Of a DNA stretch of 64,000 bases, positions 9,065 through 18,041 are shown piece after piece. The position numbers and the translations under genes were made by a program. Under the pieces are notes generated by a model. That model was not told the DNA's origin and ran no database searches. It worked only from the letters and a program-made list of their open reading frames with translations. Numbering within the stretch: the stretch's first letter is position 1; each line of letters begins with the position of its first letter. The DNA is from Bryobacteraceae bacterium (lineage in GTDB: Bacteria > Acidobacteriota > Terriglobia > Bryobacterales > Bryobacteraceae): NCBI GenBank assembly GCA_025928545.1, contig JAICJH010000020.1, positions 32,910 to 96,909 of the forward strand, written 5' to 3'.

Positions 9065-10756
9065 CTAAGACTGCTCATATTTCCAGTCGGGATCTTCCGG
9101 ATGCTTCAGATCCCACAGCGGCCGGCTGCTCCGGACTTCGGGCAGCGTTGCAAAGTTATACGAGGGCGGTGGCGACGTGGTGCCCCACTCAAGCGTCCAT
9201 GCATCCCACGGATCGTTGCCCGCGGCCTTCCCGCGGATCAGCGAATCGAGTACGTTCCACACGAAAATCAGAATTGCTACCGCCTGAATTGCCACTCCCC
9301 ATGTGGAAAAGTAATTGAATCCTTCCCAGCCGCGGCCCGCCGGATAAGTATAGATACGGCGCGGCATCCCCAGCAGTCCGGCGATGTGCAAACCATCGAA
9401 GGTCACATGGAAGCCGATAATCAGCAGCCAGAAATGCCACTTGCCCAGAGTCTCGCTGAGCATCTTACCGGTCGCTTTCGGGAACCAGTAGTAGACGCCC
9501 GCGAACAATGTGCACAGCAGGCCGCCAATCAGGGTGTAGTGGAAATGCGCCACAACAAAATACGAATTCCCCAGTTGCCAGTCGAATGGCGCGACGGCCA
9601 GCATGATGCCCGTCAGGCCCGCAATCAGAAACTGAAATAAGAACGCCGTCGCCCAGAGCATCGGAGTGCGGAAGCGGATACGCCCGCCCCACATCGTTGC
9701 AATCCAGTTGAAGATCTTGATGCCGGTCGGAACCCCCACCAGCATGGTTGCCACCGCGAAGAAGATGTTGGCGCGCGAAGGCATCCCCACCGTATACATG
9801 TGGTGCGCCCAGACTCCCAGGCTGATAAAGCCGATCGATACGCTCGCGCCAATCATGGCGGCGCGTCCGAATATCGGCTTGCGCGAGAAAACCGGAACGA
9901 TTTCCGTGATGCAGGCGAACCCCGGAATCATCAGGATGTAAACCTCGGGGTGCCCGAACAGCCAGAAGAAGTGCCGCCACAGGACGGCGTCGCCCGCCGT
10001 ACTGGTGTCGAAGAAATGCGCGCCCAGAAAACGATCCAGCAGCAGCATAATCTGTGCGGCGGTCAACGGCGGCAGCGCCACAAGAATCTGAAACGAAACT
10101 ACGCAGAACATCCACACCAGCAGCGGCATGCGCGCCAGTGTCATACCTTTCGCCCGCAGGCAAAGGGCGGTCGCCAGAATATTGATCGCCGTCACGGTGC
10201 TGCCGGCGCTGCTCATGATGATGCTGAGAATCCAGAAATCCGTGCTCGATCCCGGCGAAAATGCTTTCTCAGTCAGCGGCGCATACGCAAACCACCCAAC
10301 ATCGGGCGCGCTGCCGGACCCGGCCGGTCCCGCCCATGCCAGGTAGCTGCTGTAGAGCAGAATGCCGCCAAATAACGTCAGCCAGAAACCCAGGGCGTTC
10401 AGCCGCGGGAACGCCATGTCGCGCGTTCCGATCATCAGCGGGACCAGATAATTCGCCAGCCCCGCAATGAAGGGCATCCCCACGAAGAACACCATCGTGG
10501 TGCCGTGCATCGTGAACATCCGGTTGAAATTCTGCGGCGAGAGAAACGTGTTGTTCGGAATCATCAGCTGGATGCGGATCGCCGCACCCTGCAATCCGGC
10601 CACGACAAAGAAGAGCAGCGCGATGATGATGTACATCAGGCCGAGATGCTTGTGGTCCACCGTGAAGATCCACTCGTCGGCAAAGCTGGCCCAAAAGCTG
10701 CGCCGGCCAGCCGCGTGCGGATGAAGTTCTTCGGCAGGATAAGGAATGGATGCCAT
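9065..10756 (-). CDS. coxA: Cytochrome c oxidase subunit I
   Basis: 563 residues, usual length for subunit I. Characteristic blocks are visible: FTVDHKHLGLMYIIIALLF at the N-terminus, MFTMHGTTMVFFVGMPFIAG (low-spin haem ligand region), WLFGHPEVYILMIPGF (CuB His with the neighbouring Glu/Tyr of the K/D-type pathway region), GVWAHHMYTVGM (the CuB His pair) and HFHYTLIG near the haem a/a3 ligands. It reduces oxygen to water with proton pumping, using electrons from the CuA site of subunit II. It begins 12 bases after the subunit II stop, so the two are translated together. Confidence 0.96.
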   Translation of the reverse strand: MASIPYPAEELHPHAAGRRSFWASFADEWIFTVDHKHLGLMYIIIALLFFVVAGLQGAAIRIQLMIPNNTFLSPQNFNRMFTMHGTTMVFFVGMPFIAGLANYLVPLMIGTRDMAFPRLNALGFWLTLFGGILLYSSYLAWAGPAGSGSAPDVGWFAYAPLTEKAFSPGSSTDFWILSIIMSSAGSTVTAINILATALCLRAKGMTLARMPLLVWMFCVVSFQILVALPPLTAAQIMLLLDRFLGAHFFDTSTAGDAVLWRHFFWLFGHPEVYILMIPGFACITEIVPVFSRKPIFGRAAMIGASVSIGFISLGVWAHHMYTVGMPSRANIFFAVATMLVGVPTGIKIFNWIATMWGGRIRFRTPMLWATAFLFQFLIAGLTGIMLAVAPFDWQLGNSYFVVAHFHYTLIGGLLCTLFAGVYYWFPKATGKMLSETLGKWHFWLLIIGFHVTFDGLHIAGLLGMPRRIYTYPAGRGWEGFNYFSTWGVAIQAVAILIFVWNVLDSLIRGKAAGNDPWDAWTLEWGTTSPPPSYNFATLPEVRSSRPLWDLKHPEDPDWKYEQS

Positions 10757-10768
10757 ATGTTTTCCTGG

Positions 10769-11785
10769 TTAGCGGAGTGACGTCAGATAGGAAACGATCT
10801 GGTCGAGCTGCGTATCGTTCAGCGGAACAGCCGGCATTTTGTTGCCGGGTTTCATGTGTTGCGGATCTTTGATCCAGTCGCGCAGGCTGGCGGCGGTCAT
10901 GGGAACTTCGGCCGCGACCAGCGTCTGCCGGCTCATCAGATGTGTAAGGTCCGGTCCCACGGTGCCCATCGACGTAACGCCATTGATGGTGTGGCACACG
11001 ATGCAGGGCGATGCGAGAAACGCTTCCCGGTTAGCGTCGGGCTGAGTGGATGCCGCTTCCGCCTGCTGCTCCTTCACCCACTTCTGGAACTCTTCCGGGG
11101 TGTCCACGATCACCCGAAGCTCCATCTTGGCGTGTTGCGTTCCGCAATATTCCGAGCAGTTCCCGAGGTAAGTTCCGGTTTCCTGCGGATCCATCCACAT
11201 CGAATTGGTGCGGTTTGGAATGACGTCCGTCTTGCCCGCCAGTTGCGGAACCCAGAAGCCATGCGACACATCGGCCGATTTCAGCGTGAGCGAAGTCAGT
11301 TTCGGCTGCGCCATGGTGCTCACCGGAATGTGCAGCTCGTTAGCGGTGTTGATTTTCAGGTCGGGATACTGGAACTCCCACCACCACTGATGCCCGATCA
11401 CCGTCACATACAAAGCGTCTTTCGGAATCTTCTGGTTCTGGACCGCCGCGGTAATACGCGCCGTCGACATCGAGAGAACGAAGACGATCAGGATGGGGAT
11501 CACGGTCCACGCGATTTCCACCTGATTGCTGCCGTAAACCTGCGGCGGCTCGCTGAGATTGTCGCCCTCGCGGTGCGCGAAGCGAATCACCGCGTAAGTC
11601 AGCAAGCCTCCCACGACGATGAAGACAGCGAGGCAGACGACGACGGTGAGCTCGGACAGTTCGGAAACCAGACGCGCCGGAGTCGCCAGCGGGCGGAACA
11701 TATTCCCTGAGGGGTGCATCGTCTGCGCCGACAAAACCGCGGCGGACGAGATAAACAAGGCTGGCAGGAATCGTCTGAGTGTCAT
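10769..11785 (-). CDS. coxB: Cytochrome c oxidase subunit II with fused cytochrome c domain (caa3 type)
   Basis: 338 residues from ATG at 11785 (a frame open 13 codons further upstream was not used because the signal peptide MTLRRFLPALFISSAAVLSA starts here). Two membrane helices (about 38-60 and 83-105) are followed by the cupredoxin domain with GHQWWWEFQYPD and the CuA motif CSEYCGTQHAKM. A C-terminal cytochrome c domain carries CIVCH and a distal Met (PGNKMPAVP). The fusion defines the oxidase as caa3 type, accepting electrons directly from a soluble or membrane cytochrome c or from a bc1/alternative complex III. It is the first gene of the oxidase operon; the 220 bases upstream should hold the promoter. 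Confidence 0.95.
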   Translation of the reverse strand: MTLRRFLPALFISSAAVLSAQTMHPSGNMFRPLATPARLVSELSELTVVVCLAVFIVVGGLLTYAVIRFAHREGDNLSEPPQVYGSNQVEIAWTVIPILIVFVLSMSTARITAAVQNQKIPKDALYVTVIGHQWWWEFQYPDLKINTANELHIPVSTMAQPKLTSLTLKSADVSHGFWVPQLAGKTDVIPNRTNSMWMDPQETGTYLGNCSEYCGTQHAKMELRVIVDTPEEFQKWVKEQQAEAASTQPDANREAFLASPCIVCHTINGVTSMGTVGPDLTHLMSRQTLVAAEVPMTAASLRDWIKDPQHMKPGNKMPAVPLNDTQLDQIVSYLTSLR

Positions 11786-12005
11786 AGGCTGCGCGGCCCC
11801 GGGTGCAGGGGACGTGAGCCACAAGGGAAGGCATTTCTTAAACCAACAGAGGCAACGCGTAAGTGCCTTAGTTTGTGGCGCAGAAACCTGATCCGCTCCG
11901 CATTGCTCGTAAGCTGCGCCACTACGCGCAGATCAATTGCGCGTATCGGCGCTCAATTCAGCTTTCGTTTTCATCGTACGGCCACTCTGAAATGGTGCCG
12001 GCCTC

Positions 12006-15000
12006 TCACACAATCACAGCCCCAGACTCCTGCGTTCCCGCCAGAATAAGACTCCGTAAATCGTCCGAGCACGAAAACGCGCTCCTCAATAGCCGCTCCG
12101 CTTCCGCCGGCGGACCCGGGCGTCCGAACAGGAAGCCCTGCATCAAAGTGCAGTTCGCTTCCGTCAACGTTCGCCTTTGAGCATCGGTTTCCACTCCTTC
12201 CGCGATCACACTCAGCCCAAGACCCTTTGCGACCCCGACCACCGCCTCCACCAGGCGTTTGGCAGCCGCGTCGGTATCGATATTCTTCACGAAGGAGCGG
12301 TCCAGCTTGATCGTATCCACGGCGAGCTGGTGAAGGCAGCTCAGAGAAGAATAGCCCGTACCGAAATCGTCAATTGAAATCGCTATTCCGAGAGCCCGCA
12401 GCGCATGCATCTGCCGGTTCGCGTCCTCGGCGCCTGCGATAATCATGCTCTCCGTCAACTCCAGCTCCAGATACTTCGCCGCCAGTCCGTGTCGCTCGAG
12501 GCAACCGGCCACCGTTCTGGCGAAATCGCCGCGCACGATCTGAGCGCCGGACACGTTGACTGCAACCGGCACCGGCCGCAGTCCCTGAGCCATCCACTCC
12601 GCAATCTGCCGGCAAACCTCGTCCAGCACCCAGGCGCCTATCGGAACAATCAGCCCTGTGTTTTCCGCCAGGGGGATAAAGCTCAGCGGCGGAATCACTC
12701 CGCGCGTGGGATGCCTGAGCCGCAGCAGCGCTTCAAAACCCTTCAGTTCTCCGGCCGCCGGATAAATCGGCTGATACTCCACCACGAACCAACCTTCGCG
12801 CAACGCGTGCTGAAGTTCCTGCTCCATGCGAACGCAGTCGAGTGTCTCGGAGCTGAAACACGCTATCCGATTCTTCCCCAGACTCTTGGCGTGGTACATG
12901 GCGGCATCAGCCTGGCGCTGTAGTTCTCCGGCATCGCGACTATCATCCGGAAACAACGCAATGCCGGCGCTGGCGGTAAGGGAAACCGGGCGTCCTTCGA
13001 TTGTCATGACGTTTCCGATGGATTCCAGCAGCCGGGTCGCCACATCTTCGGCGGCTTTGCTGCCGGCGATATCCGGAATCAGGATGTTGAATTCATCGCC
13101 GCCAATGCGCGCGGCGGTGTCCCCGTCGCGCAGCACGAATTCCATCCGGCGCGCGATTTCTCTGAGCACGGCATCGCCCGCGCGGTGAGTGAGGCGGTCG
13201 TTGATCTGCTTGAAACCGTCCAGATCGATGAAAAGTACAGCAAGCTTTTGTTTGAGAGCGCCCGCTTCATTGATGGCGTTCTTCAACTCCTCTTCGAACA
13301 TGGCGCGGTTCGCTAATCCCGTCAGGCCGTCATGCCGGGCCTGAAACTCCAGGTTGTCGCAGAAACGGTGATGTTCGAGGGCCACCTGAGCCATACGCGC
13401 GCCGGTTTCGAGGATCGGCTGCCATGATTGCGCATGATCCCCTTCCGGACAACGCAGCAGAACCACTCCCTGTGCCTCCGGCAAGCCGATCGGAACCGAG
13501 CATATTGAGACTGGTGACCCGTCGGAGGCATGTTCCTCTTCTCGCGCTGAAATACGCAGTACAGCGGTTCCGAACCCGGGCGTCGGGAATCTGCACGCGC
13601 CCTGCAGCGCCATGGGCGGAATTCCGCCTGGAGAGTCGAGAACTCCCTCGAGCCACGCCTTCGAGCCCATTGCCGGCGAACCGAGTCGCCAGCGCGGTCC
13701 CTGTTTCAATACAATCACGCACTCGGATCCGGGAATCTGGTCCTGCACCAATCGTGCAATGTCATCCAGCACCGGAGCCAGCGACTGCTCCGATACCAGC
13801 GCCTCCAGAATCCGGTTGCGCGTACTTTCAAAACCGCGCTCCCTCTCCAGTTCCGCCGTCCTTAACCGAACAGCCGTTCTCAATTCGGTCGCGCTGCGCA
13901 CCTGCGCGACGTCGCGAAGCCGCCATCCAACTCCCGCCAGCCCCAGCAGAAGCCCCAGGCACACCGGAGTAAACCACCGCGCCTGCCACAACGGCCCGGT
14001 CACAACAACGGGTAACGCGGTAATGTTCGCAGACCAGTGGCCATCCAGCGTTCCGCCTCGCACTTCGAACCGGTAGTTGCCCGGCGTGAGGCTGGAATAC
14101 TCGGCTTCCCAGTCGCTGGTTTCGGTCCACTCCTCGTGATAACCGCGCAAGCGATAACGGAACCGCACATCCTTATCCCGCCGAAACACCGGAGACGCGA
14201 AACGGAAGAACACGTTGGAGGATTTGTAATCGATTTGCGGAATGCCGTCCATCGGCACACTCTTCCCGCCAGCCTGCACGTCAACTACATAAACAGCCGC
14301 CACCTGCTGTCGCCCCGCGTTCGATTGTTCCAGCAATGCCCGATACTCCGGCACCTGAACATGATGAGAAAGGCCACGGGCCGTTCCGATCCAGACCGAC
14401 CCATCGGGATCGGCATAGAATGCGTTCGTATTGGTGCCGTTCCAAACCAGTCCGTCCTGCCGGGTGTATTGAATCCAATGCCCGCCCGTCCGCACATAGA
14501 CCCCCGAACCTGTTCCCCGCCATAAATTTCCGCCGCGGTCGAACCCGATGAAATACGTGCTGGTTGGAGCCCGGTTGCCTGTAAAAGGAATTCGCGTGAC
14601 GGATCTGGCGTTCCCGTTCATCGCGATCCGGAACAAATCCAGGGAATCCACATAAGCCACGATCATGCTGCCGTCCGGATCTTCCGCCAGCCCCTCTACA
14701 AGCCGCGCCGGCAGGCCTTCGCGTTCGCCGAGCCGCAACCAGCGACCTTTTTCCCGAACCGCCAGACCCATGGTTGTGCCCACCCAGATCCGGCCCGCCC
14801 GATCTCCCGCGCCATTCACGAAGACCTCCGCGTCCGCCTGAGGGATGGCTTCCCGCTCCCACTGCCATTTGTCTCCGCGGCGTGTACCGGCAAAAACACC
14901 CGTGTTTCCCACGACTTCCACCTTGGCGCCTGAACCGGGGCGATTCGCCAGGACAATGGAGCCGATGAGTTCCGGCATGATTCCCCCTGGCGTGAAAAAA

Positions 15001-16244
15001 TGGGTCACCGCGCCCGTTCGCCCGTCGATTCGCGCCAGACCGGCGGCCGACGTGCCCACCCAAACGGAATTATCGGTATCCACCGCCAGGGCACGAAACC
15101 AGTTGCCCCCGGCTTCCAGCGCCGCTGTCCGGATGTGGGTCAACTTTCCGTGCTCCATGGAATCGATACCGCCGCTGCTGCCAATCAACAGCCGCCCGCG
15201 CCGATCCCGCTGCATCGACCAAACCCGATCGTTGGCAAGACCCTGCTGCTGCGTCCAGTTCTCCCATTCGCCCGAGCCAAGCCAGCGCGCAATTCCGCCG
15301 CCCTGCATACCAATCCAGATGGAACCTTCGTTGTCCTCCAGACCCCACGACGTGGAAGGCATAGCCAGACCTTCGGCGGCTCCCAGCGGAGCCCAGTTCC
15401 TGCCCATCCAGCGAAGCAGTCCCGCTTCCGTGGGGATCATCGGCATTCCCCTTGCATCCAGCGAAGCATGGCCCCGGACCGAGGAATAAGAAATGCCCGA
15501 ATCGCGTGCCGTAAAACGGGACTCTCCGGGGGCCAGCACCATCAGGTGTCTGGCGCTGCGTGCCCAAACGCCTCCGGCATGATCCACCACCAGGCCGCCG
15601 ATCGGACCGTCCGTGATTCCTTCCCTGGGGCCATAACATCTGTTTGCATTGCCGTTCCAGTAACAGACCCCATCGCTGCGCGCGTACCAGACGCCCGGCG
15701 CCGATGCACCCGCCGCGAAAGCCGGCGCAACGCTCCATATCGGCTGCCCGTCCGTCCCGGGAATGATTCCGTGGCCCCGGTTATCCGCGAACCAAAGCAG
15801 GCCCTGCTTCGTCGTCAGATAAACACGAAGCCCCGCACTCGTTCTATCCTCCGCCAGATCGTTGGAGCCGAAAGGCAGCCGCCTGTCCCCGATATCCACC
15901 TTCTCGAATCTGTCGTTCAGGCGTCGCGCCACTCCGCCCCGCGTCACGATCCAAAGCCTGCCGCCGCTTGTCTCGAGAATCGTCCAGATTTCGGCGGAAG
16001 GAATTCCCGCTTCCACTCCATACCGCCGAAAGCGGTGTCCGTCGAACCGGAACAGGCCGTTCCTGGTCGCCACCCAGAGGAAGCCCTGATGGTCCTGGAG
16101 CATGGAGTTGACATTCAGGTCCGTGAGACCTTCAGCCTCCGCATAGACGCGGAAATTGTATCTCTGCGCGAACGCCTGACAAGCGGTCAACAGCGCGAAG
16201 AGAACCAGCGACCGTATGCTCCTTATGGCAGTCACGGAGAACAT
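12006..16244 (-). CDS. Sensor: two-component propeller, Y_Y_Y domain, GAF-like, GGDEF and EAL
   Basis: 1412 residues. A signal peptide (1-26) precedes about 14 propeller repeats (pattern GxLWVGTxxGLxR, e.g. FLWVATRNGLFRFDGHRF, GSVWIGTARGLSHH) to about residue 670. A Y_Y_Y domain follows (DVRFRYRLRGYHEEWTETSD) to about 755, then one membrane helix (about 765-785) and a GAF-like segment. The GGDEF domain has an intact active-site RIGGDEF, and RDGD five residues before it fits the product-inhibition I-site. The EAL domain keeps GFEALLRLRHP, NVSGAQ, ELTESMI, DDFGTGYSSL, KLDRSFV and AEGVET, so phosphodiesterase activity is plausible too. It probably senses an extracytoplasmic ligand and sets cyclic-di-GMP levels. 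In acidobacterial relatives such propellers usually end in a histidine kinase or HTH domain instead. It is monocistronic, reading away from the HNH gene. Confidence 0.92.
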   Translation of the reverse strand: MFSVTAIRSIRSLVLFALLTACQAFAQRYNFRVYAEAEGLTDLNVNSMLQDHQGFLWVATRNGLFRFDGHRFRRYGVEAGIPSAEIWTILETSGGRLWIVTRGGVARRLNDRFEKVDIGDRRLPFGSNDLAEDRTSAGLRVYLTTKQGLLWFADNRGHGIIPGTDGQPIWSVAPAFAAGASAPGVWYARSDGVCYWNGNANRCYGPREGITDGPIGGLVVDHAGGVWARSARHLMVLAPGESRFTARDSGISYSSVRGHASLDARGMPMIPTEAGLLRWMGRNWAPLGAAEGLAMPSTSWGLEDNEGSIWIGMQGGGIARWLGSGEWENWTQQQGLANDRVWSMQRDRRGRLLIGSSGGIDSMEHGKLTHIRTAALEAGGNWFRALAVDTDNSVWVGTSAAGLARIDGRTGAVTHFFTPGGIMPELIGSIVLANRPGSGAKVEVVGNTGVFAGTRRGDKWQWEREAIPQADAEVFVNGAGDRAGRIWVGTTMGLAVREKGRWLRLGEREGLPARLVEGLAEDPDGSMIVAYVDSLDLFRIAMNGNARSVTRIPFTGNRAPTSTYFIGFDRGGNLWRGTGSGVYVRTGGHWIQYTRQDGLVWNGTNTNAFYADPDGSVWIGTARGLSHHVQVPEYRALLEQSNAGRQQVAAVYVVDVQAGGKSVPMDGIPQIDYKSSNVFFRFASPVFRRDKDVRFRYRLRGYHEEWTETSDWEAEYSSLTPGNYRFEVRGGTLDGHWSANITALPVVVTGPLWQARWFTPVCLGLLLGLAGVGWRLRDVAQVRSATELRTAVRLRTAELERERGFESTRNRILEALVSEQSLAPVLDDIARLVQDQIPGSECVIVLKQGPRWRLGSPAMGSKAWLEGVLDSPGGIPPMALQGACRFPTPGFGTAVLRISAREEEHASDGSPVSICSVPIGLPEAQGVVLLRCPEGDHAQSWQPILETGARMAQVALEHHRFCDNLEFQARHDGLTGLANRAMFEEELKNAINEAGALKQKLAVLFIDLDGFKQINDRLTHRAGDAVLREIARRMEFVLRDGDTAARIGGDEFNILIPDIAGSKAAEDVATRLLESIGNVMTIEGRPVSLTASAGIALFPDDSRDAGELQRQADAAMYHAKSLGKNRIACFSSETLDCVRMEQELQHALREGWFVVEYQPIYPAAGELKGFEALLRLRHPTRGVIPPLSFIPLAENTGLIVPIGAWVLDEVCRQIAEWMAQGLRPVPVAVNVSGAQIVRGDFARTVAGCLERHGLAAKYLELELTESMIIAGAEDANRQMHALRALGIAISIDDFGTGYSSLSCLHQLAVDTIKLDRSFVKNIDTDAAAKRLVEAVVGVAKGLGLSVIAEGVETDAQRRTLTEANCTLMQGFLFGRPGPPAEAERLLRSAFSCSDDLRSLILAGTQESGAVIV

Positions 16245-16475
16245 ATCGGCATGGAGAGGTCAAAGCATAAGAAATATCTTTTGCGACCAATCGTGGACTT
16301 CGCTTTCTCGAGTCACCGCGAAATTAATTTATTTCGAATTCCCCGCATGCCACTGACAGCCCTGAATTTAGCTGCTCTGTAAGCCCCCGCAACCGCCTCC
16401 GCGCCACCCCGATTTCTTGACGCCCCGTGCTACTTTCCAACCAGGTTAGTTCGGAGAAAAGGCAGGACGGGATTT

Positions 16476-17120
16476 ATGGCATTACAGGTCGATTTTTTAC
16501 TGAGTTACGACGAAGAAAGTCTTAAAGCCGAGTTACGGCGGCTTTCAAAGCTCACTGGCAAACAAACCGTATCCAAGCGGGATATCGAAAAGTACGGGCG
16601 GGTTGGCTCCGGGACATTCATGAGAAGATTTGGAAGCCTCCATAACGCGCACAAAGCCGCCGGCCTCATTCCCGGCGTCCTGAAGACGGCAACGAATCAG
16701 GACCTCCTCAAAATGCTGGTGGATTTGTGGAAGCTCACCGACAAGAAGTTCGGACGGAGTCCCCTGATGAAGGAAGTCGTGGCATACGGCTTACCGGTGA
16801 CGGCCGCCACCATCGCGGCGCGATTCGGCTCGTGGCGCAGGGCACTGTTAGAGGCTTCGAAGATGGTCACGAGCCCGCCCAACCCGGCGAAGCCGGAATG
16901 TAAACGCAGGCCGAAGCGCAAACGCGGCTGGATCTCGCCTCGCAAGCGCTTTCTCGTCTTCCGTCGCGACAAGTACATCTGCCAGATCTGCAAACGCGGA
17001 GGCGGCGAGCTGCAGGTCGATCACGTGATACCGCTCTGCCGCGGCGGTTCCGAAAAAATGGAAAACCTTCAGACGCTCTGCCGCGAGTGCAATATGGGAA
17101 AGAGCGGCGATCTGGAGTAA
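16476..17120 (+). CDS. HNH endonuclease with two homing-endonuclease-associated repeats
   Basis: 214 residues. Residues 9-62 and 72-130 are two copies of a helical repeat ending in (R)FGS(L/W)xxAxxAAG-type sequence, the HNH-associated repeat thought to bind DNA. Residues 160-214 are an HNH nuclease of the four-Cys type: CQICKRGGG, LQVDHVIPLCRGGS, then LCRECNMGKS. Upstream, at 16451-16458, the segment GGAGAAAAG is a candidate ribosome-binding region, somewhat far from the start. It stands alone between convergent and divergent neighbours with no methylase or integrase nearby, so it may be a free-standing mobile (homing-like) gene. The target is unknown. Confidence 0.85.
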   Translation: MALQVDFLLSYDEESLKAELRRLSKLTGKQTVSKRDIEKYGRVGSGTFMRRFGSLHNAHKAAGLIPGVLKTATNQDLLKMLVDLWKLTDKKFGRSPLMKEVVAYGLPVTAATIAARFGSWRRALLEASKMVTSPPNPAKPECKRRPKRKRGWISPRKRFLVFRRDKYICQICKRGGGELQVDHVIPLCRGGSEKMENLQTLCRECNMGKSGDLE

Positions 17121-17141
17121 GAGGGTGCTGCCAATCCGGCT

Positions 17142-18041
17142 CTAATGCCTGTTCATCAGCCCCACCACGCCCCAATCGGCCAGCGCCGTAACCCGGCCCT
17201 CTCCGTTCGGCGCAGGCAGTTCCCGCACTTCGAACTGCACATCCGTCCCCTTCACAGTCGCCACGGTATAACCGAAAAACCACCCATCCTCATACTTGCC
17301 CGATGCCCGCAGATGTCCCCCCGCGCTTGGCGCCGAAATATACTCCACACCATCCACAGGCAAGTGCATCATCTCGTGAACATGCCCCGCGACCACGAAC
17401 CGAACCCCGTACTTCTTCATTAACTGGTGGAACGGAGCCCCGGTATTCCCCATCACCGCGTTGAGAATCCACGACGGCCGGTGCGACACCACGAACTTCA
17501 CCGGCTGCGACTGATGCGCCTTCAGGTCGTCCTCCAGAAACGTCGTCTCACCCGGCGCCAGAGTGTCCGACAGGCTGTTGTCGAGCACCGTGAAATGAAT
17601 CTGCCCTTCGTCGAAACTGTAATGCAGCGGGCGCCCCGCATGCTTCTCATACAATCTTGCCGAACTCGCCGACCATACGTCGTGATTTCCCGCCGCCGGG
17701 AAATATGGAATCCTGCGGAACGGCTCCAGCAAGTGCTCGAACTCCGCCCATTCACTTTCGGCGGTAGCCTCGTTCAGCCCCTGAATCGAATCGCCAACAC
17801 CGACCACGAATGCCGGCTTCGCAGCCGAAATCTCGTGCCAGACGGCTTCGTAAACGCCCGGCTGCGCTTCGCCCGTCCGGTCGCCCAGAATGACAAAACG
17901 CAATGGTGCCGGCTGCCCCACCGCCGCCGTCTGCGCCAACAAAAATGCGGCGGCCCCGACCAATGTCGAGACCGCCGCAAACCAGCGAACCTTGTTAATT
18001 GCGCGATTCAATGATGAAGGTCGGAGCAATTCCCGAAGCAT
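17142..18041 (-). CDS. Exported calcineurin-like metallophosphoesterase
   Basis: 299 residues from ATG at 18041. A longer frame starts at 18098 but would overlap the upstream gene further; this start already overlaps it by 47 bases. An N-terminal hydrophobic segment (about 20-38) suggests export or membrane anchoring. Metallophosphoesterase motifs are in order: LGDRTGE, VGVGDS, AAGNHDVWS, VVSHRPSW, VVAGHVHEM. This is the purple acid phosphatase/CpdA-like fold that binds two metal ions. The overlap with the ATP-grasp-like gene suggests translational coupling. The substrate cannot be read from the sequence. The most likely alternative is the 318-residue form. Confidence 0.85.
   Translation of the reverse strand: MLRELLRPSSLNRAINKVRWFAAVSTLVGAAAFLLAQTAAVGQPAPLRFVILGDRTGEAQPGVYEAVWHEISAAKPAFVVGVGDSIQGLNEATAESEWAEFEHLLEPFRRIPYFPAAGNHDVWSASSARLYEKHAGRPLHYSFDEGQIHFTVLDNSLSDTLAPGETTFLEDDLKAHQSQPVKFVVSHRPSWILNAVMGNTGAPFHQLMKKYGVRFVVAGHVHEMMHLPVDGVEYISAPSAGGHLRASGKYEDGWFFGYTVATVKGTDVQFEVRELPAPNGEGRVTALADWGVVGLMNRH

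Noticed and set aside
15000..16382. 460-codon plus-strand frame opposite the propeller protein
   Set aside because: Antisense of well-defined propeller repeats; no start or motif supports it.
16476..17120. Prophage or intron around the HNH gene
   Set aside because: No capsid, terminase, integrase or intron-like sequence surrounds it.
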